A stretch of 64,000 nt of DNA from Boudabousia liubingyangii. Its GTDB lineage: Bacteria > Actinomycetota > Actinomycetes > Actinomycetales > Actinomycetaceae. The position numbers were made by a program, and so were the translations under genes. Under the pieces are notes generated by a model that searched no databases, was not told the DNA's origin, and saw only the letters and a list, made by a program, of their open reading frames with translations. Shown here piece after piece: positions 53,994-62,213 of this stretch (position 1 is the first letter of the stretch; every line of letters starts with the position of its first letter). The stretch spans positions 22,224 through 86,223 of the forward strand of contig NZ_MQSU01000001.1 in the NCBI RefSeq assembly GCF_001907245.1, given 5' to 3'.

Positions 53994-55514
53994 TTAGCGC
54001 CACCAGTATTCGCCACTGAAATCGGTTTCGATTTCTGGGTGCGCGGCCAGTTCTGCCTCGGTGGTGAGTCCCTGATGGAAGGCTCGTTCCCCTTTGTCTT
54101 CCCATAGTGGCGTGTGTTGTCCACAGCCGGTCACGGGTAGTTGGTAACCGTCAAAAGCCTGGGTGTGGTGCGTGTAGAAGAACTTTTCAAGCTGCTCTTC
54201 GAGTTCGGCTTTGAGGGCTTGAATCCGCGCCTGTTCGCCTTCGCTTTCCAGCAGGTTATTGGCTTCCTTGGGGTCGGAGGCGAGGTCGTAGAGTTCGTTT
54301 GGGCCCTGAAGACGCAAGATCAACTTGTGGTTGCCTTTCTTGATCATTCGGCCGCCACCATACTCATCAAACACGGCGATAGCGGCGTTTTCCTCTGTGT
54401 CCTTTTGGCCGGCATTTTCCGCTGGGCTTTCAAAACGCGGCCGCAGGGACGGGGCATCACAGAGCGGGTCGCTGGGTTTTGCAACCCCGGCAAAGTCACA
54501 GATGGTGGGCAGGTATGAGAGGGCACTGGCGGGCGCTTGGTCACTTTCTAGATTCGTGACTCCCAGTTCAGTTTTGAGGGCGGGCGGCACATAGAACACG
54601 CAGGGAACCTGCACGGAGTTTTCCCAGAAGTTCAATGGATAGGTGCCGTTACCTTTACCCCAGACACCGTGGTGCCCACAGGAGAAACCGTTATCTGCCT
54701 GGTAGATGATGATGGTGTTATCTGCTAGGCCGTATGCTTCAAGCTGCTGACGGACCTGACCGATCAGACGGTCCACACCCCCAAGGGCGGCGCAGTAGCC
54801 TTTTAGGGCCCGATTCGGGTCAGCGAAGGCCCAGTTGAACTGTTGCATCCGGGCCCGGGTCCATGGGTGGGCGGGAACCTTAGGGACGCTGGGGAATTCG
54901 CACCCCTCGTATTCTGCAAGGAGCTCTTCGGGGTGGTTTTCTGAATCCCACGGATCGTGCGGGGCGGTGGTCCAAAGTTGCAGGTAGAAGGGTTTCCCCT
55001 CCCCCTCGTTTTGGTACTGTTCGAAGAACTCTTTGGCGTGGCGGGTGATTCCATCGGTGAAGTAACCGGGTTCTTCACTCTTTTGGCCGTCCTCCCAGGT
55101 TGGTGCCTGGTAGTAGCGGCCTCCCCCAAAGCGGTGGGACCAGAAGTAGTCAAAGCCAGCTGGGGTCTGGGAGGCATCCCCTAGGTGCCATTTGCCGGCG
55201 TGACCACAGTAGTAGCCGCCACCCTGCAGGAGCTGGGGTAAGGTGTCAATCCCCTCGAGGTAGCGGGGCGATTGCGGGTAGGGCTGGTCCTTAATGGCTA
55301 GCCAGTCATGGACTCCGTGCGCAGAGGGCATTCTTCCTGTCATCAGGGAGGCCCGGGCCGGTGAGCAGACCGGGGAAGCGCAGTAGAACTGGTCGAATAC
55401 TTTGCCTTCTTCGGCTAGGCCGTTGAGGTTTGGCATTTTCAGTTCGGGCATCTTCCACGGGACTGCCCAGGGGCCTTGGTCATCCGTGAGGATAAACAGG
55501 AAGTTTGGTTTCAT
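53994..55514 (-). CDS. Cys-type sulfatase, cytoplasmic
   Basis: The 506-residue S1-family sulfatase has the signature CSPARASLMTG with Cys50 as the residue to be oxidised to formylglycine, the metal site Asp11-Asp12 (LTDDQG) and DNG downstream. It starts MKPNFLFILTDDQG with no signal peptide, so it acts inside the cell. It is the last gene of the ABC operon, which suggests that its substrate is imported. A maturation enzyme (FGE or anSME) is needed but is not in this window. The exact sulfated sugar cannot be read from the sequence. Confidence 0.9.
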   Translation of the reverse strand: MKPNFLFILTDDQGPWAVPWKMPELKMPNLNGLAEEGKVFDQFYCASPVCSPARASLMTGRMPSAHGVHDWLAIKDQPYPQSPRYLEGIDTLPQLLQGGGYYCGHAGKWHLGDASQTPAGFDYFWSHRFGGGRYYQAPTWEDGQKSEEPGYFTDGITRHAKEFFEQYQNEGEGKPFYLQLWTTAPHDPWDSENHPEELLAEYEGCEFPSVPKVPAHPWTRARMQQFNWAFADPNRALKGYCAALGGVDRLIGQVRQQLEAYGLADNTIIIYQADNGFSCGHHGVWGKGNGTYPLNFWENSVQVPCVFYVPPALKTELGVTNLESDQAPASALSYLPTICDFAGVAKPSDPLCDAPSLRPRFESPAENAGQKDTEENAAIAVFDEYGGGRMIKKGNHKLILRLQGPNELYDLASDPKEANNLLESEGEQARIQALKAELEEQLEKFFYTHHTQAFDGYQLPVTGCGQHTPLWEDKGERAFHQGLTTEAELAAHPEIETDFSGEYWWR

Positions 55515-55526
55515 TTTTTCTTCCCT

Positions 55527-56456
55527 TTAGCCCTTGACCGAGCCAGAGATGAGGCCGGCAACGATCCAACGTTGGGTGAAGACGAAGAAGATCATCACGG
55601 GGACTAGCGCAATGACGGTAATGGTCATGAATAGTGGCCAGTCAGTAGAGAACTCACCCACGGCGTTGAATACTTGAAGCACGATCGTCTGACGGTCACC
55701 AGAGGACAGTAGAATATTCGGCCACAGGAAGTCGTTCCAGGTCGCAAGGGTTTGGAAGACCACCACGGTGGTTAGGATAGGACGGATCAGCGGCAACACG
55801 ATCCGCCAGTAGATGGTCCATGGTCCAGCACCATCGATGCGGGCAGCTTCGATTAGTTCCATCGGTAGTTTCCGCATGTATCCCACAATCAGGAAGTAGC
55901 AGAATACGGCACTGCCTAGGTAAACGATGATAAGGCCCTTTAGGGAGTTGGTGAGGTGGTAGTGAGCTTCCATGCGATAGATGGGGATCAAGGTCGCCTG
56001 AACAGGGATGGTGAAGCCAACTAGCAGGACTGCGCCAACGGCTGAGGTGAACCAAGTCTTACGCAGAATCATTCCGTAGGCAGCTAGCGAGCCAATGAAT
56101 ACTTGGAAGGCAACCGCGCTGACGGTCACAATGATGGTATTCAGGAATGCTTGCCCAACCGGCAGGGAGGTAAACACGGTCTTGTAGTTCTCAAGTGAGA
56201 AACTCTTCGGCAGCGCGAATGGAGAAAGCGCCATTTCTGTCTGGGTTTTAAACGTAGAGACAAAAATGTAATACAGCGGCAGCATGACGATCGCAGTCAG
56301 GCCTAGGACCAACACGGTCCGGATCCAGTACCGGATATGTTCTTCTTTACTGCGCTTGGAGTTGTTAACGGGAGGCGTGCTGTTGTCAAGCTCGGGCAGC
56401 GCTTCGTCGAGGTGGTTAGGGTTCACGCGCTTTGGGGTTACTTTGGTTTCAGACAT
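55527..56456 (-). CDS. Sugar ABC transporter permease, MalG-like (CUT1)
   Basis: The 309-residue permease has six predicted helices and the EAA loop ELIEAARIDGAGPWTIYWRIVLPL. A CUT1-type permease pair is typical for di- and oligosaccharides. Its ATG overlaps the stop of the preceding permease at 56456. No ATPase is encoded in the cluster, so a shared MsmK-type ATPase is likely. Confidence 0.92.
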   Translation of the reverse strand: MSETKVTPKRVNPNHLDEALPELDNSTPPVNNSKRSKEEHIRYWIRTVLVLGLTAIVMLPLYYIFVSTFKTQTEMALSPFALPKSFSLENYKTVFTSLPVGQAFLNTIIVTVSAVAFQVFIGSLAAYGMILRKTWFTSAVGAVLLVGFTIPVQATLIPIYRMEAHYHLTNSLKGLIIVYLGSAVFCYFLIVGYMRKLPMELIEAARIDGAGPWTIYWRIVLPLIRPILTTVVVFQTLATWNDFLWPNILLSSGDRQTIVLQVFNAVGEFSTDWPLFMTITVIALVPVMIFFVFTQRWIVAGLISGSVKG

Positions 56457-57391
56457 TATGCAAACCTCCTTGAAACGGCGCGGGCGGCAAGCATTTGCAG
56501 CAGCACCACCAGCAGTGAAGCGAGCGTGAACATTACTACTAGAGCGGAACCAATACCGTACTGCGCTTGGGCAATACCTTGGTCAACGATTGACTGGGTA
56601 ACGGTATTAGTGGCAAAGCCCGGACCGCCCTTGGTCATGGCATAAGGCATGTCGTATACCTTCAGGCCACCGGTCATCAACAGGAAGGTGGAGACGACGA
56701 TAGCGGGGATCAGCTGCGGTAGCGTGATGTGGAAGAACTGTTGCCTTGAGCTGGCACCATCAACCTGGGCCTGTTCGTATAGGTCACCGGGGATAGCCTG
56801 CAGGTAGGCAATGTAGAGAGTTGCGTGCCAGCCGACACCGGCCCAGACGGAAACGAAAATAATGCACCACTGTGCCATGGTGGCATCTGCTAGCCAAGGC
56901 TGTGGGCCAATCCCGAAGGTAGCTAGAGCGTGGTTTAGGGCGCCACTGGAAAGCGGCGAGAAGATGTAGCGCCAGACTAGACCAAGGATGGCCATCGAGG
57001 GTACGCCAAGGAAGAAGAATACTGACCTAGCGAAGTTTCGGCCGAAGAATTTCTTGTTTAGAACTACCGCTAGGGGGATGGCCAACACCGTGGTTAGGAT
57101 GGTGTGCGCGATAGCGAAAAGCAGGGTGAAGTAGAGACCATCGGTGAGCTGGCCGCTATTTAGTACGTCACGGTAGTTCTGCAGTCCCACGAAGTGCATA
57201 TTGGGATTGATCCCATTGAAGTCCGTCAGTGAGAAGTAGAAGGTTTGCATCAGTGGCAGGATTCCTAGAACCAAGAACACAATCACAATCGGCATGATAA
57301 ATGCCGTGGAGTGGAGGTTTTCCCAGAAGGTTCTTGATCGTCGGATTCTCTTTTTGCCACCAGCGGGTTTCTGGCTAAGCGTGTTCACCAT
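56456..57391 (-). CDS. Sugar ABC transporter permease, MalF-like (CUT1)
   Basis: The 311-residue permease has six predicted helices and the EAA loop LYEQAQVDGASSRQQFFHITLPQL. It follows the binding protein gene after a hairpin and is coupled to the next permease. Confidence 0.92.
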   Translation of the reverse strand: MVNTLSQKPAGGKKRIRRSRTFWENLHSTAFIMPIVIVFLVLGILPLMQTFYFSLTDFNGINPNMHFVGLQNYRDVLNSGQLTDGLYFTLLFAIAHTILTTVLAIPLAVVLNKKFFGRNFARSVFFFLGVPSMAILGLVWRYIFSPLSSGALNHALATFGIGPQPWLADATMAQWCIIFVSVWAGVGWHATLYIAYLQAIPGDLYEQAQVDGASSRQQFFHITLPQLIPAIVVSTFLLMTGGLKVYDMPYAMTKGGPGFATNTVTQSIVDQGIAQAQYGIGSALVVMFTLASLLVVLLQMLAARAVSRRFA

Positions 57392-57419
57392 GTGCTAGTC
57401 CTATTCGCCGTTGAAGAGG

Positions 57420-57453
57420 CTGCCGGGCCCCAGGTTTTGCTGGGACCCGGCAG
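57420..57453 (-). terminator. Intercistronic hairpin after the binding-protein gene
   Basis: CTGCCGGGCCCCAG (57420-57433) pairs with 57440-57453 except for one mismatch, with a six-base loop. No T run follows, so it is probably an mRNA stabiliser or partial terminator that lets the binding protein be made in excess. Confidence 0.7.
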
Positions 57454-57487
57454 AAGGTTGGATTTGCGGATTTAGTAACGGGCTAGG

Positions 57488-58744
57488 TTACTTGGTCCAC
57501 TTCTTGTCTAGAGCACCAGCAACCTGATCGGGGGTTGCCTGTCCCTGAATCATGAGCTGGAACTGGGCGGTCATTTCCTTGGCCATGACCGGACCGTTCT
57601 TGGGCCAGTTCAGCCAGTAGTACTTGCCCTTCTGGACGTAGTTTTCGTATACATCCTTGAATTCTGCAGGTACTTCTGCCTTGTAGTTAGCCGAGGAGGA
57701 GAGCTGACCAACTTCGCTGTCTAGCAGTTTGAGGCCTTCTTCCGAGTTAACGAAGGTTAGGAACTTCTGTGCTGCTTCTAGCTTCTTGCCGTCGATCTTG
57801 GAGCTGATGGCGAATGGCGAGTCAGGGCCACCACCAACGAATGCTTCGCCGCCTTCTAGGGCCGGGAACGGAGCGGCTTCAAAGTCGATGCCGGCTTCCT
57901 TGATCTGCTTTACGTCCCACATACCGGAGCGGTACATGGCTAGTTTGCCAGCTAGGAATTCCTGGAAGATCTGGTCTTGCGGGACGCCAACCACGGTCTT
58001 AGGCATGGTGCCGGTCTCGACTAGGGTGTTCCACTGCTTTAGTAGCGGGGTCCACTGCTTTTCGAAGGTTTCCTGACCGTCGAAGAGCTGCTTGTCGCTA
58101 GCCGGAGCGTTCTTTGCGTACCAGCCACCTAGCATCGGGATGAAGGAACCGGAGATCACACCCGGGTCTTCCATGTAAGCAACGATGCCCTTTTCTTGCA
58201 GCTTCTTACCCATGTCGTTGAATTCGGTGAGGGTGGTAGGAACCTTGTCGTAGCCGGCTTCCTTGAGGAGCTTCTTGTTGAAGATGATGGTACCCATCCA
58301 AACGGTGGGGGTCATGCCGTAGGCTTTTCCGTCTACGGTGTACTGAGCGACACCGGTCGGGTCTAGGCCCTTCATGAAGGGCTCATTGGTTAGGTCACGT
58401 GCCCAACCACCGGAGATAATGTCATGCTTGGTAGCAGTGGAGATGTGGTAGACGTCCGGAATCTGGTTACCAGAAATACGGGTAATTAGGGTCTGGACAT
58501 ACTCGTTTGCGCCACCGGCTGCGCTTGACATATCAATCTTGATGTCAGGGTTAGCCTTTTCGAAGGTTTCTACAAGCTTGGCCATCTTCTTGGAGTTAGC
58601 CCAAGAGAAGTAGGTAATGGTGGTCTTTGCGCCTGACCCTTCAGTGGTGCTGCCGCCCTCACTGGACGAACCACACGCTGCCAGCGGGGTAACCAACAAA
58701 GCGGTGGTAGCCGCTAAGGTAATAAGTTTGGATTTCTTTAGCAT
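57488..58744 (-). CDS. Sugar-binding lipoprotein of a CUT1 ABC importer
   Basis: The 418-residue protein has a lipoprotein signal with lipobox LAAC, then a family 1 extracellular solute-binding fold (ITYFSWANSKKMAKLVETFEKANPDIKI, given in two parts). It should bind the oligosaccharide outside the membrane and deliver it to the permease pair. AGGAAGAGGA precedes the ATG. It is first in the operon and lies just after the promoter and operator. Confidence 0.93.
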   Translation of the reverse strand: MLKKSKLITLAATTALLVTPLAACGSSSEGGSTTEGSGAKTTITYFSWANSKKMAKLVETFEKANPDIKIDMSSAAGGANEYVQTLITRISGNQIPDVYHISTATKHDIISGGWARDLTNEPFMKGLDPTGVAQYTVDGKAYGMTPTVWMGTIIFNKKLLKEAGYDKVPTTLTEFNDMGKKLQEKGIVAYMEDPGVISGSFIPMLGGWYAKNAPASDKQLFDGQETFEKQWTPLLKQWNTLVETGTMPKTVVGVPQDQIFQEFLAGKLAMYRSGMWDVKQIKEAGIDFEAAPFPALEGGEAFVGGGPDSPFAISSKIDGKKLEAAQKFLTFVNSEEGLKLLDSEVGQLSSSANYKAEVPAEFKDVYENYVQKGKYYWLNWPKNGPVMAKEMTAQFQLMIQGQATPDQVAGALDKKWTK

Positions 58745-58803
58745 GTTCCTCTTCCTTGAGAAGCTTCACCAAACGGTGCACCACATGTGCATGACGCCAT
58801 TTT

Positions 58804-58819
58804 GGTGATACGTATAAAC
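58804..58819. promoter_or_regulatory. LacI-family operator, copy 2
   Basis: GGTGATACGTATAAAC matches the 52826-52841 operator in its left half perfectly and in GTAT of the right half. It overlaps the -10 box of the ABC-operon promoter. Confidence 0.75.
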
Positions 58820-58844
58820 TAGCGAAGATTGTGGCCTGGGTCAA
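58816..58844 (-). promoter_or_regulatory. Promoter of the ABC-sulfatase operon
   Basis: On the minus strand TTGACC (58839-58844), a 17-base spacer and TAGTTT (58816-58821). The operator overlaps the -10 box, fitting simple repression by the LacI-family protein. Confidence 0.75.
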
Positions 58845-59053
58845 GTTAAGAAGAAAACTTTTCAAACAATTTTGATTGCAAGGCGATAACAATTCCAGGA
58901 ATCTATCGGCACTCTAAGTTATGACACTTTAAAGCGCTACACCTCACCTCTTAAGGCTCTTGTTTTTCAATACTCTTCTTTGTTAAAGTGGGTATCTGTT
59001 CGATTGGTTCTACTAATCATCCAAATCCCTATCCTCATTAAGGAGTCTCCGGT
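58845..59053. other. Upstream region of whiB
   Basis: This AT-rich part of a 309-base gap lies between the ABC promoter and whiB. Only the AAGGAG ribosome-binding site near 59040 can be assigned. A -10-like TATCCT occurs near the 3' end but no strong promoter is evident. Confidence 0.3.
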
Positions 59054-59344
59054 ATGACTGATGCTTCCCGCCTTCCCGGTCCCGTCATGGACCTTTGGGA
59101 ATGGCAGTACGAGGGCGCTTGCCGGGAAATGGATACCGAGCTCTTCTTCCACCCTGAGGGCGAACGTGGTTCTACCCGTCGTCGTCGCGCAGAGAACGCT
59201 AAGGCCATCTGCGCAACCTGCCCCGTTATTAAAGAATGCCGGGAGCATGCTCTTTCCGTCCGTGAACCCTACGGTGTCTGGGGCGGCATGACCGAAGAAG
59301 AGCGTCGTGCTCATCTGAGTACGCATGATCGTAAGAGCGCCTAG
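59054..59344 (+). CDS. whiB2: WhiB-family iron-sulfur regulator, WhiB2-like
   Basis: The 96-residue protein has four cysteines (Cys23, 53, 56, 62) for a [4Fe-4S] cluster, the GVWGGMTEEER turn and a basic C-terminus (RRAHLSTHDRK). The N-terminus (LPGPVMDLWEWQYEGACR) resembles WhiB2/WhmD/WhcD, which affects septation and cell division in relatives. WhiB proteins usually work with the principal sigma factor. A terminator follows. Confidence 0.9.
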   Translation: MTDASRLPGPVMDLWEWQYEGACREMDTELFFHPEGERGSTRRRRAENAKAICATCPVIKECREHALSVREPYGVWGGMTEEERRAHLSTHDRKSA

Positions 59345-59375
59345 TTTTTAAGATTCAAATTTTTAAATAAATTGT

Positions 59376-59410
59376 TTTGGGGCCAGCTAGTCTACCTAGC
59401 TGGCCCCAAA
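59376..59410 (+). terminator. whiB terminator
   Basis: TTTGGGGCCAGCTAG (59376-59390) pairs perfectly with 59396-59410 around five bases. The downstream T run is short (GCTTT). Confidence 0.75.
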
Positions 59411-59447
59411 GCTTTAACTAAAAGTCCACAACGCCCTCGTGGATCAC

Positions 59448-61592
59448 TCACTCCCCTAGCGCCTGGTCCAGTCGCTGCTGGAAGCTTTCACGCAGGGAAA
59501 GAGCGTAGTCAACCGTCAGGTGGTTATCGTCCAGATAGACGAATCGGTTACCGACAATTCCAGGGCACGTACCACCGGCGCAAATCTGATCCGATAAATC
59601 AACCGCATGATAGGCGCTGAGCTCACGAAGCTTTTGGTCAGGCATCTGCGGAGCATAAACCTTGTTCACCGGATAGAAACAGCCACCAAGGGTCACCCCC
59701 GGTTGTTCACCGTCACGCGCCGAAGAACAATCGTACATATTAAAGGCGAAGCGCGGATTATCACGCAGACCCACAACCTTCAGGCCTTCCTCGTCCAACT
59801 CTCGAAGGGCCGGTAGCACACCGGGACGCTCAGTATCTGGGCCGTCCGGGTGCGACTTGGTGGAGATCAGGAAGACCAGGTCAGGCTTCTGGGATTTGAT
59901 CCACTGATGTACTTCCTCGGACCACTGACGACACTCCGGTTCAGCCTCTAGTTCATCCTCAGGCACCAGATGGGCACCGTACTCACAGCCGCCCTTGAGA
60001 AGCAGCTGCATCTGAGTTTTATCTTTCTCAAAAGCTCCCACGATAGCGGGGGCGAACTGTTCCATGTGGGAGTCACCCACTAGTAGCACTTTCTTTTCCG
60101 GATTCTGAGTCTTATTCCAGGAACATCCCTTTAAGACTTCCGCCCCCATGTTTTCATGACCGGGCATCTGAGCGCAGCCCTCATCTAGGCCGTACCACTG
60201 TTTTCCATCCGCCACATCACCGGCGGTGGGAATCGGTAAGGCGCTAAATTTTTGGTCCTTTAGGTCCATTTCGAAAATGTGCGCGCCGGGGTGTTCTTTG
60301 AACGCTTCCTCGCCCGCGGCGTCATTTGAGCTACCGGCGGCGCTGGCCTGCTGGGCTAGGTAGCTATTGACCTGGTGACGAATCCCGAAGGTCCCTAGCA
60401 GGCCCACGGTCAGACTGACCGCAACCATGATCGACTTATTTACCGTCTTGCGGTTGACCCACGACCAGTTACGTAACGGGTCATCAAGCAGGTCGGTCAT
60501 CAAAATGGCTAGCCCGACGGAGACCGTTAGTAGGAATAGTCCCTCAAAGATCCCTAGGTGTTCTTTTCCTAGGACCTGTAGGTAGAGGGCGATGATGGGC
60601 CAGTGCACCAGGTAGAGCGCGTACGAGACATCACCAAAACGGACCAGCGGTTTAAAGGATAGGAACCAGATTACGGGATTGCCCTGACGCAGGTCTTTCA
60701 TACCGGTTTTGGTGACGGGAACCGGAGCCGTACCCGCGAGGATAAAGGCGGTTGCCGCCATCGGTAGAATCGCGAAGGGACCCGGGTAGGCGCCGATTTT
60801 TACTAGGGCAAAGAGGACGAGGACGCCCACACCCACCACACTGACTAGGTTCCGGACCCAGGCCACTTTGGGCAGCCAGATGGCCAATAGTGCCACTAGT
60901 GAACCCAGCGCAAACTCCCATAGTCGGGAACGAGTATCGAAGTAGATATCGGTCGGACGAGGATTGCGGTAAATCATCATCCAGGTAAATGAGGCGACCG
61001 TAATTAGGGTCATTAGGGTGATTACTAGCGGGCGGATTCGCCAACCGTATTTCTTCGACAACCAGCCCAGGCCAATGATAAGTAATGGCCAGAGCAAGAA
61101 AACCTGTCCCTGCATTGACATGGACCAAAGGTGCATCAGGGGGCTCAGGTGTGAGGGGTCAACCGCATAGTAGTCAACGGATTGAGCTGCCAGCAGCCAG
61201 TTCTGGAAGTAGAGCACGCTGGCGATCCCCTGCTCTACCAGTTCGGGCCAGCGGGCGGGTGGCAAAAGCACCAGCACCAGGCCTAGGGTTCCCATGACCG
61301 TGACAACTAGCGGTGGTAGAAGTCGTTTAAATAACTGAGTCCAACGATCAATGAGCCCGGGGATCTGACCCTTTTCGATCCGTCGCACCAGACTGCCGGT
61401 TAGTAGGTAGGCAGAGATCATGATGAAGGCATCAACCCCAATGGGTGATCCCACATGCCACGCGTGGTAGAGCAAAACCTGCATCATGCAGATTGCGCGC
61501 AGCCCCTGAATCTCGGGACGAAATCCGGTTTTCCGCTTCGGACCTGCTGGATTGTCAGCCACAGTCGTATTCGCTCTACTGGTAATTGTCAT
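59448..61592 (-). CDS. OatA-like O-acyltransferase (acyltransferase 3 plus SGNH)
   Basis: The 714-residue protein has an N-terminal acyltransferase-3 domain of about ten membrane helices (R-x10-H type motif: RAICMMQVLLYHAW) and a C-terminal SGNH domain with GDSHMEQ and the catalytic Asp-His pair in YLDDNHLTV. Such enzymes O-acetylate peptidoglycan or surface glycans, with the SGNH domain outside. The ATG at 61592 is the likely start; TTG 61622 is also possible. Target not decided. Confidence 0.87.
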   Translation of the reverse strand: MTITSRANTTVADNPAGPKRKTGFRPEIQGLRAICMMQVLLYHAWHVGSPIGVDAFIMISAYLLTGSLVRRIEKGQIPGLIDRWTQLFKRLLPPLVVTVMGTLGLVLVLLPPARWPELVEQGIASVLYFQNWLLAAQSVDYYAVDPSHLSPLMHLWSMSMQGQVFLLWPLLIIGLGWLSKKYGWRIRPLVITLMTLITVASFTWMMIYRNPRPTDIYFDTRSRLWEFALGSLVALLAIWLPKVAWVRNLVSVVGVGVLVLFALVKIGAYPGPFAILPMAATAFILAGTAPVPVTKTGMKDLRQGNPVIWFLSFKPLVRFGDVSYALYLVHWPIIALYLQVLGKEHLGIFEGLFLLTVSVGLAILMTDLLDDPLRNWSWVNRKTVNKSIMVAVSLTVGLLGTFGIRHQVNSYLAQQASAAGSSNDAAGEEAFKEHPGAHIFEMDLKDQKFSALPIPTAGDVADGKQWYGLDEGCAQMPGHENMGAEVLKGCSWNKTQNPEKKVLLVGDSHMEQFAPAIVGAFEKDKTQMQLLLKGGCEYGAHLVPEDELEAEPECRQWSEEVHQWIKSQKPDLVFLISTKSHPDGPDTERPGVLPALRELDEEGLKVVGLRDNPRFAFNMYDCSSARDGEQPGVTLGGCFYPVNKVYAPQMPDQKLRELSAYHAVDLSDQICAGGTCPGIVGNRFVYLDDNHLTVDYALSLRESFQQRLDQALGE

Positions 61593-61659
61593 TCCAGCAG
61601 TTTCATCCACAGTCTTTCGCAACGCAAATATTAGCGCCTAAAAGTGTTTAACTTGGCAT

Positions 61660-61703
61660 AAAAAAATCCGTTGGTTTGAGCCCTATGACTCGAACCAACG
61701 GAT
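61660..61703 (-). terminator. groES terminator
   Basis: On the minus strand 61689-61703 pairs with 61666-61680 (15 bp, one mismatch), followed by seven T residues. It ends groES transcription before the acyltransferase gene. Confidence 0.9.
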
Positions 61704-61718
61704 CTTTAAAAGTGCTTA

Positions 61719-62012
61719 TCAGCCTTCGACAACGGCTAGGATGTCGCGAGCTGACAGGATTAGGTATTCCTGTCCAGCGTACTTGACTTCGGTGCCGCCG
61801 TACTTGGAGTAGATCACGACATCGCCTTCAGCGACGTCGACGGGAATGCGATTACCCTTGTCGTCTACGCGACCGGGGCCTACGGCTACGACCTTGCCCT
61901 CCTGGGGCTTTTCGGTGGCGGTATCCGGAATCACTAGGCCAGAAGCGGTGACCTTTTCAGCTTCCAGCTGCTGCACCACAACGCGGTCTTCGAGGGGCTT
62001 AATGTTCGCCAT
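61719..62012 (-). CDS. groS: Co-chaperonin GroES
   Basis: The 97-residue GroES caps the GroEL folding chamber. It has [11 protein letters not shown], the mobile loop region [21 protein letters not shown] and [18 protein letters not shown] lies before ATG 62012. No groEL follows; the terminator ends the transcript, so groEL must be elsewhere. Confidence 0.95.
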   Translation of the reverse strand: MANIKPLEDRVVVQQLEAEKVTASGLVIPDTATEKPQEGKVVAVGPGRVDDKGNRIPVDVAEGDVVIYSKYGGTEVKYAGQEYLILSARDILAVVEG

Positions 62013-62129
62013 TTGATCCTCACTTGGTTTTGAGGCTCTACATCGCACGCTAGTTTGCCGTCGCGGGGGTCAAACCAAAGTACCTGTAGAACGAGTTCGT
62101 TTACAACATCTACTAGAGTAGCCCTATGG

Positions 62130-62156
62130 TTAGCACTCATGCAAGGTGACTGCCAA
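62130..62156 (-). promoter_or_regulatory. CIRCE element (HrcA operator), imperfect right half
   Basis: TTAGCACTC, nine bases, then GACTGCCAA: the left half is perfect and the right half matches seven of nine bases of GAGTGCTAA. It lies about 120 bases upstream of groES, in the place of an HrcA operator controlling heat-shock transcription. Confidence 0.85.
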
Positions 62157-62200
62157 AATGTGAAAAGCTAATCGCCCTCGGCGAATCTACTATTAGGCCC

Positions 62201-62206
62201 TAAAAT
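62201..62206 (+). promoter_or_regulatory. -10 box for leaderless methyltransferase gene
   Basis: TAAAAT ends seven bases before the ATG at 62214, and no ribosome-binding site lies between. This fits a leaderless transcript. Confidence 0.5.
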
Positions 62207-62213
62207 ATATGAC

